Part shown: one piece after another, positions 16,573 through 24,047 of the stretch
Numbering within the stretch: the first letter of the stretch is position 1
Layout: each line of letters opens with the position of its first letter
IMG/VR virus record: IMGVR_UViG_3300048547_000520
Location: 1-52,908 of that record
Length of the DNA stretch: 52,908 nucleotides
Source: a virus
Direction: 5' to 3' (one strand)
Notes under the pieces: generated by a model
The model's input: only the letters and a program-made list of their open reading frames with translations
The model's database searches: none
Told to the model about the DNA's origin: nothing
Program-made: the position numbers and the translations under genes

Positions 16573-16811
16573 TGCAACATACTATTGAAGATTTAATTAG
16601 ACGTATAGAAGTTATGAAAGACAAAGCTGTTATGGTTCATCGTCTTAGAAATCAATATAGTGATTTGGCAGAGCAAAAATATGATGCTCAAGCGTGCCAA
16701 GTTTTGATTGAAGACATACAATCACTTGCTCTAGGAATTGCCCACGATAAAGAAGGCAAAGAAATACTAACAGAAATGGAATATAAAAATGTCAAAAGAA
16801 TGGAACCCTGA
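16572..16811 (+). CDS. Hypothetical helical protein
   Basis: A 79-residue, mainly helical protein whose start overlaps the previous stop by one base (TAATG). No known motif. Its end overlaps the next gene by 23 bases. Confidence 0.5.
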   Translation: MQHTIEDLIRRIEVMKDKAVMVHRLRNQYSDLAEQKYDAQACQVLIEDIQSLALGIAHDKEGKEILTEMEYKNVKRMEP

Positions 16812-17124
16812 CAGTTGGATCTTATTTAAAGTAAAGAACCACGAAACACCTCACTACCGTTTATTATGTGGATGGGCAGAAGGAACCGCAAAAACTGAAT
16901 GGAAAATTTCAGGTGGTATTTTAAAACATGAAGAATCAGAGGATGGTTTGTCTCGGATATTCACAACAACTAAATCTACATATGTTTGTGAAAAGTCATC
17001 TTACGTAATTGAAAACCACATTTATCATGTATGGCAATCATTACAAGACGATCCTAGTAAAGATGTTGAAAAACTAAAAGACTCTGATTTAGATTTTGAT
17101 AATATGGAATGGCTTAAAATATGA
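16789..17124 (+). CDS. Hypothetical protein
   Basis: A 111-residue protein with beta-rich central segment (HYRLLCGWAEG, EWKISGGI, YVCEKSSYVIEN). It resembles a small family of unknown function in marine phages. It overlaps both neighbours. Confidence 0.55.
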   Translation: MSKEWNPDSWILFKVKNHETPHYRLLCGWAEGTAKTEWKISGGILKHEESEDGLSRIFTTTKSTYVCEKSSYVIENHIYHVWQSLQDDPSKDVEKLKDSDLDFDNMEWLKI

Positions 17125-17912
17125 AAATTCAAATAGCAGGATACGGTTTTGTTGGTAAGGCTCACGCGTTTGCTCTTGCTGGCGGAAACGATAGTGTTAT
17201 TGTTTATGACCCTGCTTTAGGATATACAAATTGGTACGAAGACGCTGATTGCGTCATCATTGCGGTAAGTACCCCAGAAAATGAAGATGATGGGTCTTGT
17301 GATATGCGTAACGTATATGGCGTTCTTGAAACTTGCCCTGATGTTCCAATTCTAATTAAATCAACCATTAGCTTAGAAGGATGGGTCTCAATTGAAAATA
17401 ATTTCCCTGATAAACAGATTACGTTTTCACCAGAATACCTCAGAGCTAACCATGCTGTTGAAGATTTTAAAAAGCAACAAGTAATACAACTCGGCGGCGG
17501 TGAAATTGCATTTTGGGTAGAACTGTTATCAAAAAAGCTAAACTGTAAATTAGAAGTTGCCGATCCTAAAGAATTAATTTTATCTAAATATTTTATTAAT
17601 TCATTTTTAGCAACTAAAGTGGCATTCTTTAATCAAGTTTATGATTTATGTGAAGCTGCTGGAGTTGATTACGCATTAGTATCTCATTTTATAACACAAG
17701 ACCGTAGGATAGGAAAAAGCCATACTCAGATTACACGTGAGCGTGGATTTGGTGGCCATTGTTTTCCAAAAGACACAAGTGCTATATGTAGAACAGGTGA
17801 GCGTTATGGAGAAAGCATGTCTATTATTGAATCAGCTAGAAAATACAATAACCAATTGAGAATGGATATGTCAAATGTTATACATATTGATACAGCTAAA
17901 AGTAACCAATAA
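17121..17912 (+). CDS. Short UDP-glucose/GDP-mannose dehydrogenase-like protein
   Basis: A 263-residue nucleotide-sugar dehydrogenase relative. N-terminal NAD fold (IAGYGFVGKAHA), the TFSPEYLR segment with Glu105 and the central helix (ELILSKYFINSF with Lys156 and Asn160) match UDP-glucose 6-dehydrogenases; catalytic Cys214 is in GFGGHCFPKD. The C-terminal UDP-binding domain of the usual 400+ residue enzyme is absent, so substrate binding must differ or come from a partner. It is followed directly by a cytidylyltransferase, consistent with nucleotide-sugar synthesis. Confidence 0.82.
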   Translation: MKIQIAGYGFVGKAHAFALAGGNDSVIVYDPALGYTNWYEDADCVIIAVSTPENEDDGSCDMRNVYGVLETCPDVPILIKSTISLEGWVSIENNFPDKQITFSPEYLRANHAVEDFKKQQVIQLGGGEIAFWVELLSKKLNCKLEVADPKELILSKYFINSFLATKVAFFNQVYDLCEAAGVDYALVSHFITQDRRIGKSHTQITRERGFGGHCFPKDTSAICRTGERYGESMSIIESARKYNNQLRMDMSNVIHIDTAKSNQ

Positions 17913-18320
17913 ATGAAAATTGGATTTACAGCATCAGCTTTTGATCTGCTCCATGCAGGACATGTTCAAATGTTACGTGATGCAAAAGAACAGTGTGACT
18001 ATTTGATTTGTGGTTTGCAAATTAACCCAGCGCTAGATCGCCCCGAAAAAAACGCTCCAGTTCAAACAATTGTCGAGCGTTACACGCAACTAAAGGCTAT
18101 AAGTTATGTTGATGAGATCATTCCGTATTTGACAGAAGACGATCTTTGTGATATATTATCAATGTACCACATAGATATGCGGGTCCTCGGAGTTGAGTAT
18201 AAAGAAAAAGATTTTACAGGCAAAGATATTTGCCGCAAACGTGGTATTGATTTATATTTTAATAAACGAGATCACCGTTTTAGCACAAGTGATTTAAGAA
18301 GGAGAGTTTGTAATGACTGA
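17913..18320 (+). CDS. Cytidylyltransferase (TagD-like)
   Basis: A 135-residue nucleotidyltransferase with the HxGH motif (H14-A-G-H17) and the closing FSTSDLRRR (variant of ISTTxLR). Length and motifs fit glycerol-3-phosphate cytidylyltransferase or ethanolamine-phosphate types, which make CDP-activated alcohols. The substrate is not readable. It starts immediately after the dehydrogenase stop (TAAATG), so the two are likely co-translated. Confidence 0.8.
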   Translation: MKIGFTASAFDLLHAGHVQMLRDAKEQCDYLICGLQINPALDRPEKNAPVQTIVERYTQLKAISYVDEIIPYLTEDDLCDILSMYHIDMRVLGVEYKEKDFTGKDICRKRGIDLYFNKRDHRFSTSDLRRRVCND

Positions 18321-18492
18321 CGGACCATTTAAGAATGCGTTTGACGCCGACACTGAAGGTGTAATTAGACGCGAGATTATTACCTATCGTATGCGTAATG
18401 GGAATATGATTAAAGAAGAAGCGAGCCGTGACTATTATGCTTCAGGCGATTATCATGATAATCAAAATATTAAACCTTTGGTGGAACGATAA
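18313..18492 (+). CDS. Small conserved phage protein (59 residues)
   Basis: ATG at 18313 overlaps the preceding gene by 8 bases, with AAGGAGAG just upstream. The protein opens MTDGPFKNAFDADTEG, then VIRREIITYRM and YYASGDYHDNQ. This pattern is familiar from many phages of marine bacteria, function unknown. Confidence 0.7.
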   Translation: MTDGPFKNAFDADTEGVIRREIITYRMRNGNMIKEEASRDYYASGDYHDNQNIKPLVER

Positions 18493-18493
18493 G

Positions 18494-18733
18494 ATGGCTA
18501 AACTACCAGAAGGCAGAAAGCCACTTACAATGAATGATTTAAACTCACTTGGTATTATCCAAAATGATATTTACAGTACAGCTGATATTATCAAGCAAGA
18601 CACTTTATGGTTAGCTCGACTACGTGTAATAGCAGACGATCTTGATTCCGATGAAGTTCGCCAAATTGCTAGCAGGTTTGAGAGCCTTACTACAACAGCA
18701 CATAATCGGAAACATTGGACAGGAAGAGAATAA
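18494..18733 (+). CDS. Hypothetical protein
   Basis: A 79-residue helical protein starting MAKLPEGRKPL one base after the previous stop; an upstream in-frame ATG at 18428 is less likely because it runs through the preceding gene and lacks a ribosome site. No recognised domain. Confidence 0.55.
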   Translation: MAKLPEGRKPLTMNDLNSLGIIQNDIYSTADIIKQDTLWLARLRVIADDLDSDEVRQIASRFESLTTTAHNRKHWTGRE

Positions 18734-18849
18734 TGGAAACGAACGATGAAAGTAAACATTTAATTTTTGAACGCGTTGGTAAAATTGTTTACGCTCGATA
18801 TTTTGGAGATCCTCCTCTAACTCGCTGGGTATACAAGGTATTAGACTAA
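18733..18849 (+). CDS. Mini protein (38 residues)
   Basis: ATG overlaps the previous stop (TAATG) with AGGAAGAG upstream. Sequence includes VGKIVYARYFGDPP and ends TRWVYKVLD, a compact beta-rich fold by appearance. No family recognised. The exact tiling with both neighbours supports a real gene. Confidence 0.5.
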   Translation: METNDESKHLIFERVGKIVYARYFGDPPLTRWVYKVLD

Positions 18850-19010
18850 TGTGGATATTATTTGTAATAACATTGGTTTCAGAACATAACGAATACAAAG
18901 TAACAGAATTTAATCGTTACAGCACTCGCCAACAGTGTAATATTAACCAAGCTGTTTTATCTGCAACCTTTGAGGATAACGAATTGGCGGCGTGCGCATG
19001 GCAGAAATAA
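18849..19010 (+). CDS. Mini protein with hydrophobic N-terminus (53 residues)
   Basis: Starts in the TAATG overlap of the 38-residue gene. A short hydrophobic start (MWILFVITLV) is followed by a polar part with two Cys (C30, C49). It may be membrane-bound or secreted. Overlaps the next gene by 13 bases. Confidence 0.45.
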   Translation: MWILFVITLVSEHNEYKVTEFNRYSTRQQCNINQAVLSATFEDNELAACAWQK

Positions 19011-19723
19011 AAAAATTCATATTTGATGTTGACGGAACTCTTACACCGAGTCGCCGGCGCATAAACAAACATTTTGAAAAATGGTTTTGGGGTTTTATTC
19101 AAACAAACAAAACATGGCTTGTTACTGGCAGTGACTATCCAAAAACTTTAGAACAGCTTGGTAAGGATATTTGCGAAGAAGTTGTTACTGTATATAATTG
19201 CAGCGGAAATGAAACAAGATTTCGCGGTAAGATCGTCAATGCTTCAAGTTGGCAATTACCTGATAGCGCTCGCCATTGGTTGGAAATGGAACTTGTTCGT
19301 TCGCCGTTTTTACCACAAACTGGTAATCATATTGAAGAACGCCGCGGCTGTGTTAACTTTAGTATTGTAGGACGTAATGCAACTGCAGAACAAAGATTAC
19401 GGTATATCAAATATGATAGAAAAAACAATGACCGCTTACACACAGCAAGAACTTTCAATTATGTATTTGGTTCTGAAAGCTTAGGATTAACTGCGCAAAT
19501 CGGTGGTGAAACAGGATTAGACATTTATCCTATTGGAAGAGATAAAGCTCAAATCCTAGATGATTTTAGTAAAGACGATGAAATTTATTTCTTTGGAGAT
19601 AAAATGGAAATCGGCGGAAACGATTGGTCTTTAGCAAATGCATTAAAAGATTATCCTAATGCTAGATGTTTTCAAGTTAAAGATTGGCAAGATACGTGGG
19701 AGACATTAAACAATGTGGTTTAA
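18998..19723 (+). CDS. Eukaryote-type phosphomannomutase (HAD family)
   Basis: A 241-residue HAD phosphatase-fold enzyme. FIFDVDGTLTP gives the nucleophile Asp10 and general acid Asp12; the family marks VTGSDYPKTLEQLG, the cap-domain NFSIVGRNATAEQR, IGGETGLDIYPIGRDK and FFGDKMEIGGND are those of the PMM family of eukaryotes (mannose-6-P to mannose-1-P), not the bacterial ManB type. A GTG start 6 bases upstream is possible. It would supply mannose-1-phosphate for GDP-mannose-type sugars in the phage glycan set. Specificity for glucose versus mannose phosphate is uncertain. Confidence 0.85.
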   Translation: MAEIKKFIFDVDGTLTPSRRRINKHFEKWFWGFIQTNKTWLVTGSDYPKTLEQLGKDICEEVVTVYNCSGNETRFRGKIVNASSWQLPDSARHWLEMELVRSPFLPQTGNHIEERRGCVNFSIVGRNATAEQRLRYIKYDRKNNDRLHTARTFNYVFGSESLGLTAQIGGETGLDIYPIGRDKAQILDDFSKDDEIYFFGDKMEIGGNDWSLANALKDYPNARCFQVKDWQDTWETLNNVV

Positions 19724-19886
19724 AAAGAAAAACGACGTGTACGAAATTGATTATGATAAAGACGTAGCACCAGTTCAGCTACCGAAACGCGAAACACCTT
19801 TGCCTGAAATCCTCAGCGAAGTTTTAAAAAGAATAGAAAATATTGAAAAAAAGATTGACAAAATTCTTATAAAAACTCCTAAATAA
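19713..19886 (+). CDS. Small hypothetical protein (57 residues)
   Basis: ATG at 19713 within the end of the PMM gene. Starts MWFKKKNDVYEIDYDKD and ends in a heptad-like lysine/isoleucine helix (RIENIEKKIDKIL). No family recognised; probably a small coiled-coil protein. Confidence 0.5.
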   Translation: MWFKKKNDVYEIDYDKDVAPVQLPKRETPLPEILSEVLKRIENIEKKIDKILIKTPK

Positions 19887-19903
19887 CAATAAAGGAGGAG
19901 TCA

Positions 19904-20149
19904 ATGTTTACAATAGAAATGGACATGGAAGAAACGTTAATTACTCTACTTGATCCTGAAGGAAAAGAAGAAGACGTTCAATTTATTTTATATGAAGACA
20001 TTACATATGTTCGACAATGGTGTGAAGAGACGCAAAGGTTTTCTGTAATAGCATTAACTGCCACGCAGTTTAACCAGCTTGTACATTCTTTTGACTTACC
20101 TGAAGGTACATACATGTTACAAAAGAAAGGATGGAATTCAGAATGGTAG
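19904..20149 (+). CDS. Conserved hypothetical protein
   Basis: An 81-residue protein with strong AAAGGAGGAG site. MFTIEMDMEETLITLLD, EDITYVRQW and IALTATQFNQL match a family common in marine T4-like phages with unknown function. It ends inside the glutaredoxin gene start. Confidence 0.65.
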   Translation: MFTIEMDMEETLITLLDPEGKEEDVQFILYEDITYVRQWCEETQRFSVIALTATQFNQLVHSFDLPEGTYMLQKKGWNSEW

Positions 20150-20391
20150 TTATATATGGTAAAAGCGCTTGCGGATTTTGTTTGCGTGCTAAAAAGTTAG
20201 CAGAACGCCACGGCCTAGAATACGAATATAAAAACATTGACTTTGACCAATACAGAACAGAAATGTATGATTTAAAACCTGATGCAGAAACAGTTCCACA
20301 AATTTGGTGGCACGATAATTACATCGGTGGATATAACGAGTTTGCTACAGAAATTGAAAACACTCGAAACTTTGGCCAAGATTCATTTTAA
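20143..20391 (+). CDS. Glutaredoxin
   Basis: An 82-residue glutaredoxin. VVIYGKSACGFCLRAKKLAE holds the redox pair C10-G-F-C13, and TVPQIWWHDNYIGGYNEF the cis-Pro and GSH-site glycine pair. The start at 20143 is preferred to 20131 because the ribosome site GAAAGG directly abuts 20131. Likely electron donor for the phage ribonucleotide reductase (C-terminal CAAC of NrdA). Confidence 0.88.
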   Translation: MVVIYGKSACGFCLRAKKLAERHGLEYEYKNIDFDQYRTEMYDLKPDAETVPQIWWHDNYIGGYNEFATEIENTRNFGQDSF

Positions 20392-20394
20392 CTA

Positions 20395-20423
20395 TTGACA
20401 TTACTCTTTAAATGTGGTAGATT
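20395..20423 (+). promoter_or_regulatory. Early sigma70-type promoter
   Basis: TTGACA 20395-20400, 17 bases, TAGATT 20418-20423, followed by the shared leader GATTCTAT and AAAAGGAAT. Confidence 0.8.
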
Positions 20424-20451
20424 GATTCTATCAAATGAAAAGGAATACATT

Positions 20452-20694
20452 ATGACATACACAGTTGAACTAGACATCTCACACGAAGCAGCACACGACG
20501 AGGTTGTACGATTTGCAATTGAACATGGTTGTACCACTCAACTTATAACGGCTAATGGCCCAGCTGGTGGCAACCCGCTTTATCTTTTCAAATCTGAATC
20601 ATTCGATATGCTCCAGGAATTGTATGAACAAGTTATGGGTCACGGCCACGGCTTTGACGAAGAAGAACTTAAAACTATGTTTGTAGAGGTATAG
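20452..20694 (+). CDS. Conserved hypothetical early protein
   Basis: An 80-residue protein; the start at 20452 fits the AAAAGGAA site and leader layout of the promoter family. SHEAAHDEVVRFA and ITANGPAGGNPLYLF are familiar from marine phages, no function known. Confidence 0.7.
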   Translation: MTYTVELDISHEAAHDEVVRFAIEHGCTTQLITANGPAGGNPLYLFKSESFDMLQELYEQVMGHGHGFDEEELKTMFVEV

Positions 20695-20696
20695 TA

Positions 20697-21044
20697 ATGA
20701 CTATGCATCTTGTGCGAGGGATGAGTTCCCTTAATACTAAAAAACGTAAAATTAAAAATAAAAGCAAACGGTTGCAAGCTGCAGAGGCTGAACACGAGGC
20801 GTTTCTAGCACGCGTAGGGTATACTGTTAAGAAACAAGATTACCGTTATGAGCTACCCAATTATAATACAGGACCTCGAGTAACCTCTGATCGTGTTGCT
20901 GGTAATGGCTCTATGAAAGAACAAATGAAATACACTGGTAATGAAATTGCAGGCATTGTAACTACTCATAAATCCAACCTTATGCCAGTTCGCAAGGACA
21001 ACAAAAAAGCAATGGTTGACGCAGCACAAATGCGGAGATCCTAA
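20697..21044 (+). CDS. Conserved hypothetical protein
   Basis: A 115-residue basic protein: KKRKIKNKSKRLQAAEAEHEAFLARVGY, then polar part with PRVTSDRVAGNGSMKE. Seen in other marine T4-like phages. No enzymatic motif. Two bases separate it from the previous gene. Confidence 0.6.
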   Translation: MTMHLVRGMSSLNTKKRKIKNKSKRLQAAEAEHEAFLARVGYTVKKQDYRYELPNYNTGPRVTSDRVAGNGSMKEQMKYTGNEIAGIVTTHKSNLMPVRKDNKKAMVDAAQMRRS

Positions 21045-21199
21045 TGTGGAATATTATTCAGCTTCTTGTTTATGGCCACGTTCATCGGTGGCATATCATT
21101 CAAACTGACATCGTTAAACTTCCTAGTAAAAAGCTATCACGTAAATATACTATGCAATGTAAAATGTGTGGTAATATCAAAACTAAGATCGCTAAATGA
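21044..21199 (+). CDS. Small zinc-ribbon-like protein (51 residues)
   Basis: ATG overlaps the previous stop by one base, with CGGAGAT upstream. HVHRWHIIQ then YTMQCKMCGNIK: one C-x-x-C pair and several His suggest a half zinc ribbon. Family known from marine phages; function unknown. Confidence 0.6.
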   Translation: MWNIIQLLVYGHVHRWHIIQTDIVKLPSKKLSRKYTMQCKMCGNIKTKIAK

Positions 21200-21202
21200 T
21201 GG

Positions 21203-21210
21203 TATAAATA
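21203..21210 (+). promoter_or_regulatory. T4-type late promoter
   Basis: TATAAATA followed by AT, 25 bases before the GIY-YIG gene. Confidence 0.65.
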
Positions 21211-21234
21211 ATCCTATTACTATGGGGTTATTCT

Positions 21235-21669
21235 ATGTGGCATTACAAAGGTGAGGAATTCACCTCTGAACATATTGGAGATTATATTGGCTTTGTCTAT
21301 ATAATCACTGATGGTTCTAACGATAAAAAATATATCGGTAAAAAGCTTTTCAAATCAAAAAGAAGACTTAAACCTTTAAAAGGTAAAACTCGACGCCGCA
21401 CAAAAGTTGTTGAGTCAGATTGGCAAAAATATTATGGTTCTTCTGAAGAAGTCAAACTTATGGTTGAAGAAAAAGGCCCAGATAACTTTTACCGTGAAAT
21501 AATACATCTTTGCGATAAGAAAGGTGAAATGGGCTATCTCGAACTTTATGAACAAATTACTCGTCATGCGTTGTTGGACGACTCATATTATAACGGCATA
21601 TGCCAAGCTAAAATCCATAGAAGCCACGTTAAGGGATTAAAATGGCTCATGGATGATAGTAATGGTTGA
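21235..21669 (+). CDS. GIY-YIG domain protein
   Basis: A 144-residue protein with a GIY-YIG-type N-terminal fold: GFVYII at 19-24 and KYIGKK at 32-37 spaced 10 residues, followed by a basic insert (KGKTRRRTK) and DWQKYYGSS. This nuclease fold occurs in free-standing homing enzymes, but here no DNA-binding C-terminal repeats are seen, and close relatives are fixed in many marine T4-like phages, suggesting a house-keeping phage nuclease. The stop codon is inside the next -35 box. Confidence 0.75.
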   Translation: MWHYKGEEFTSEHIGDYIGFVYIITDGSNDKKYIGKKLFKSKRRLKPLKGKTRRRTKVVESDWQKYYGSSEEVKLMVEEKGPDNFYREIIHLCDKKGEMGYLELYEQITRHALLDDSYYNGICQAKIHRSHVKGLKWLMDDSNG

Positions 21670-21694
21670 CATTTCTATTAGAATAGATTATATT
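21666..21694 (+). promoter_or_regulatory. Early sigma70-type promoter
   Basis: TTGACA 21666-21671, 17 bases, TATATT 21689-21694; GAATAGAT precedes the -10. A second partial copy of the flank (GAATCAGTTA) follows at 21701. Confidence 0.85.
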
Positions 21695-21722
21695 AATCTA
21701 GAATCAGTTAATGGAGAATGTC

Positions 21723-21953
21723 ATGATTATCAAAAAAACAAGTGCCTTTTCAGGAATTGTCCGCACAAAGGATATTCCTATGGATCCTAAAGACTTTGCT
21801 CAATACGAAGCTGGGTACGGAAGTATGGATGACTTACTTCCTTACTTATCAATTGAAGATCGTGAATTCATTCTTTCGGGCATGACACCTCAAGAATGGA
21901 AAAATGCGTTTTCCGAAGAAATTCTAAATATCGTGGAGGACCAATTTGCATGA
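21723..21953 (+). CDS. Conserved hypothetical early protein
   Basis: A 76-residue protein; start at 21723 chosen because GGAG at 21714-21717 fits it. KTSAFSGIVRTKDIPMDP and LLPYLSIEDREFILSGMTPQEW match a small family of marine phages. Unknown function. Overlaps the kinase gene by 4 bases. Confidence 0.65.
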   Translation: MIIKKTSAFSGIVRTKDIPMDPKDFAQYEAGYGSMDDLLPYLSIEDREFILSGMTPQEWKNAFSEEILNIVEDQFA

Positions 21954-22624
21954 TCATTTTATTTAATGGTCCTCCTCTTTCAGGAAAAGACGCAGCTGCT
22001 GATTATTTCAAAAAACAAAAAGGTTGGAAACACCTTTCTTTTAAATATCAATTGTATAAAGAAACCGCAAAATACTTTGATATAAGCTATGAATGGTTTA
22101 TGAATAGATATGACGATCGTTCTGTAAAAGAAGTTCCTCATATGGATCTTGGCCATATGTCTTGCCGTGAAGCAATGATTTATGTTTCAGAAAAAGTAAT
22201 TAAGCCTAAACGTGGTTTAGATTATTTTGGTCTACAAGTTGCAAACGAAATTGATATGAGTAAGAATTACGCAATTTCTGACGGCGGATTTGTTGACGAA
22301 CTCCTTCCTGTTATAAATAGAGTTGGATCCAATAATTTCGTATTAGTGCAGCTTACACGTGAAGGCTGTGATTATTCGACGGACTCAAGGCGTTATTTTG
22401 ACGGTAACGTTATTCAAGAGTTCACTAACGAAAAACAGACCGCAATCAATAAAAAATATGTATTGCCTCATAAGTTTGAAGTTGACACTTACAGAATCCA
22501 TAACAATGGAAATCTTAAAGACCTTCATAATGTTTTAGAAGCAATATATAAAAAGGAAGGACAACGTGGACAAATCAGCAAACAGAACAGAAACTCAGCG
22601 TTATCTGAAAAGTGTTTTCAATGA
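21950..22624 (+). CDS. Deoxynucleoside monophosphate kinase-like protein (gp1 type)
   Basis: A 224-residue P-loop kinase. MIILFNGPPLSGKDAAADYF holds the Walker A loop (G6 to D13) typical of T4 gp1 and cellular nucleotide kinases, and a lid-like region lies near LTREGCDYSTDSRR. T4 gp1 phosphorylates dGMP, dTMP and hydroxymethyl-dCMP. Start at 21950 has GTGGAGG at good spacing; an upstream extension in another gene is not used. It fits with ThyX, NrdAB and the nucleotidase as dNTP metabolism. Confidence 0.72.
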   Translation: MIILFNGPPLSGKDAAADYFKKQKGWKHLSFKYQLYKETAKYFDISYEWFMNRYDDRSVKEVPHMDLGHMSCREAMIYVSEKVIKPKRGLDYFGLQVANEIDMSKNYAISDGGFVDELLPVINRVGSNNFVLVQLTREGCDYSTDSRRYFDGNVIQEFTNEKQTAINKKYVLPHKFEVDTYRIHNNGNLKDLHNVLEAIYKKEGQRGQISKQNRNSALSEKCFQ

Positions 22625-22805
22625 AAATCCTTATGACATTGAAACTTTTTTTGAAGGCCTTGAAATCATGGCAGATAATGGAAAAGAACTATTCTTTGTA
22701 GACAGGGTTTTATCAAGAATAAGAAAAGAACCTACTATTGATTTAGCTACGGCCACCTTTGAAGTATTAAGAGATTACGAAGTAGTAAAGTTGGTATTTA
22801 AATAA
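22566..22805 (+). CDS. Hypothetical protein
   Basis: A 79-residue protein with a GTG start behind AAAAGGAAGGAC, overlapping the kinase gene by 59 bases in another frame. Helical and acidic, no recognised motif. If real it is an unusually long overlap. Confidence 0.5.
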   Translation: MDKSANRTETQRYLKSVFNENPYDIETFFEGLEIMADNGKELFFVDRVLSRIRKEPTIDLATATFEVLRDYEVVKLVFK

Positions 22806-22827
22806 CATATATAAAGTGAGATAGATT

Positions 22828-23085
22828 ATGACAAATGATGAAATGAAAGATAGCCTTCATAAAGGCATATGTAAAGTTGTTTTTACAAAAAAGAATGGTG
22901 ATGAGCGCATCATGCATTGTACACTTCAAGAATCAATGTTACCAGAACAAATTGACATTGAAGAACAAATTCAAAAAAAGAAACCAAATCCTGATGTTCT
23001 CGCAGTATGGGATGTTGAAGCTAAAGGCTGGCGTTCATTCCGTTGGGATACAATTAAAGATTTTAGCACGGAGTTTAATTTATGA
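22828..23085 (+). CDS. Sm/SH3-fold small protein (DUF2693-like)
   Basis: An 85-residue protein. LHKGICKVVFTKKNGDERIM then CTLQESMLP and a closing VLAVWDVEAKGWRSFRWDTI resemble the DUF2693/WYL-like SH3 barrel family frequent in T4-like phages. Role unknown, perhaps nucleic-acid binding. Confidence 0.65.
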   Translation: MTNDEMKDSLHKGICKVVFTKKNGDERIMHCTLQESMLPEQIDIEEQIQKKKPNPDVLAVWDVEAKGWRSFRWDTIKDFSTEFNL

Positions 23086-24047
23086 GCTGTATTTACCAAG
23101 GTAACATTATTGAAACAGAACAGTCCAAAAATTCAATAGGCGGAACTGAAATGATGCGTAAGCGCGTTATTGATAATGTGCCAAGCGATGTATTGCAAAA
23201 TTTTGCTATTCATTTTTCGCGCCCACGTGAAATGTACACTAACGTAAAAAACATTATGTACTGCCATGACTTAGCTGAAGATCCTGAAAACAAAGTTCTT
23301 GCAAATAACGGATGGAAAGACTTTGACCATTTTGTTTTTGTAACAGCATGGCAACGAGATATGTACATCACGTATTACAACATTCCGTACTCAATGTGTT
23401 CAGTAATTCCTAACGCGGTTGAAAAACCTTATAACCCAAATCTCGATAAAGATGCAAATGAAATCCGTTTGATTTATCATACTACTCCGCACCGTGGTCT
23501 TGAACTTTTGTATCCAATCGTAGATGCGTTGTCTAAAGATTATAAAAATATTCATCTTGATGTTTATTCTTCTTTTGCAATTTATGGCTGGGTTGAAAGA
23601 GACGATCCTTACGTTGATTTGTTTACGAAAATCCATGCTCATCCTAATATGACATATCATGGCTCAGTTCCTAATGAAAGAGTATTAGCCGCGTTGGATA
23701 AAGCTCACATATTCTTATATCCAAATATTTGGAAAGAAACATCTTGTATCGCGTTAATTGAAGCAATTAAAAGCGGCGTACTTTGTATTCATCCAAATTA
23801 CGGTGGACTATCTGAAACCGCAGCCAACGCAACAATTACATATGATTGGCATGAGGATCCTAACGTACATGCTAATCGCGCATTTTCAGTTGTAAAGCAA
23901 GTATTAGATATTCAAAAATCTGATCCAAACTTCATTCCAAAGTTTACAACATCAGATCGCTTCAATTTAGCACGGAACAGTATAAATAGTTTTACAAATA
24001 GTTGGAACAGATTATTGCAAGATTTAAATAGCGCTGGAAACGGATAA
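23082..24047 (+). CDS. GT4-type glycosyltransferase
   Basis: A 321-residue GT-B fold glycosyltransferase (family 4/1). The C-terminal donor site is visible: RLIYHTTPHRGLELL, YHGSVPNERVLAAL and KETSCIALIEAIKSGVL with the EX7E-like Glu pair. The N-terminal acceptor part is short. It overlaps its neighbours by 4 and 1 bases. A sugar-transfer role on DNA, virion or host glycan cannot be told from sequence. Confidence 0.82.
   Translation: MSCIYQGNIIETEQSKNSIGGTEMMRKRVIDNVPSDVLQNFAIHFSRPREMYTNVKNIMYCHDLAEDPENKVLANNGWKDFDHFVFVTAWQRDMYITYYNIPYSMCSVIPNAVEKPYNPNLDKDANEIRLIYHTTPHRGLELLYPIVDALSKDYKNIHLDVYSSFAIYGWVERDDPYVDLFTKIHAHPNMTYHGSVPNERVLAALDKAHIFLYPNIWKETSCIALIEAIKSGVLCIHPNYGGLSETAANATITYDWHEDPNVHANRAFSVVKQVLDIQKSDPNFIPKFTTSDRFNLARNSINSFTNSWNRLLQDLNSAGNG
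23981..23988 (+). promoter_or_regulatory. Intragenic late-promoter-like TATAAATA
   Basis: TATAAATA followed by G lies inside the glycosyltransferase gene, 58 bases before the 24047 start. Could serve the small gene downstream; chance in AT-rich DNA is possible. Confidence 0.35.

Noticed and set aside
19855-19860. TTGACA at the end of the 57-residue gene
   Set aside because: No matching -10 at the 17-base distance used by all other promoters.
21235-21669. GIY-YIG gene considered a mobile homing endonuclease
   Set aside because: No intron, no interrupted gene and no DNA-binding repeats; relatives appear fixed in marine T4-like phages.
22312-22319. TATAAATA within the kinase gene
   Set aside because: Too far from any downstream start (about 250 bases); probably chance in AT-rich coding DNA.
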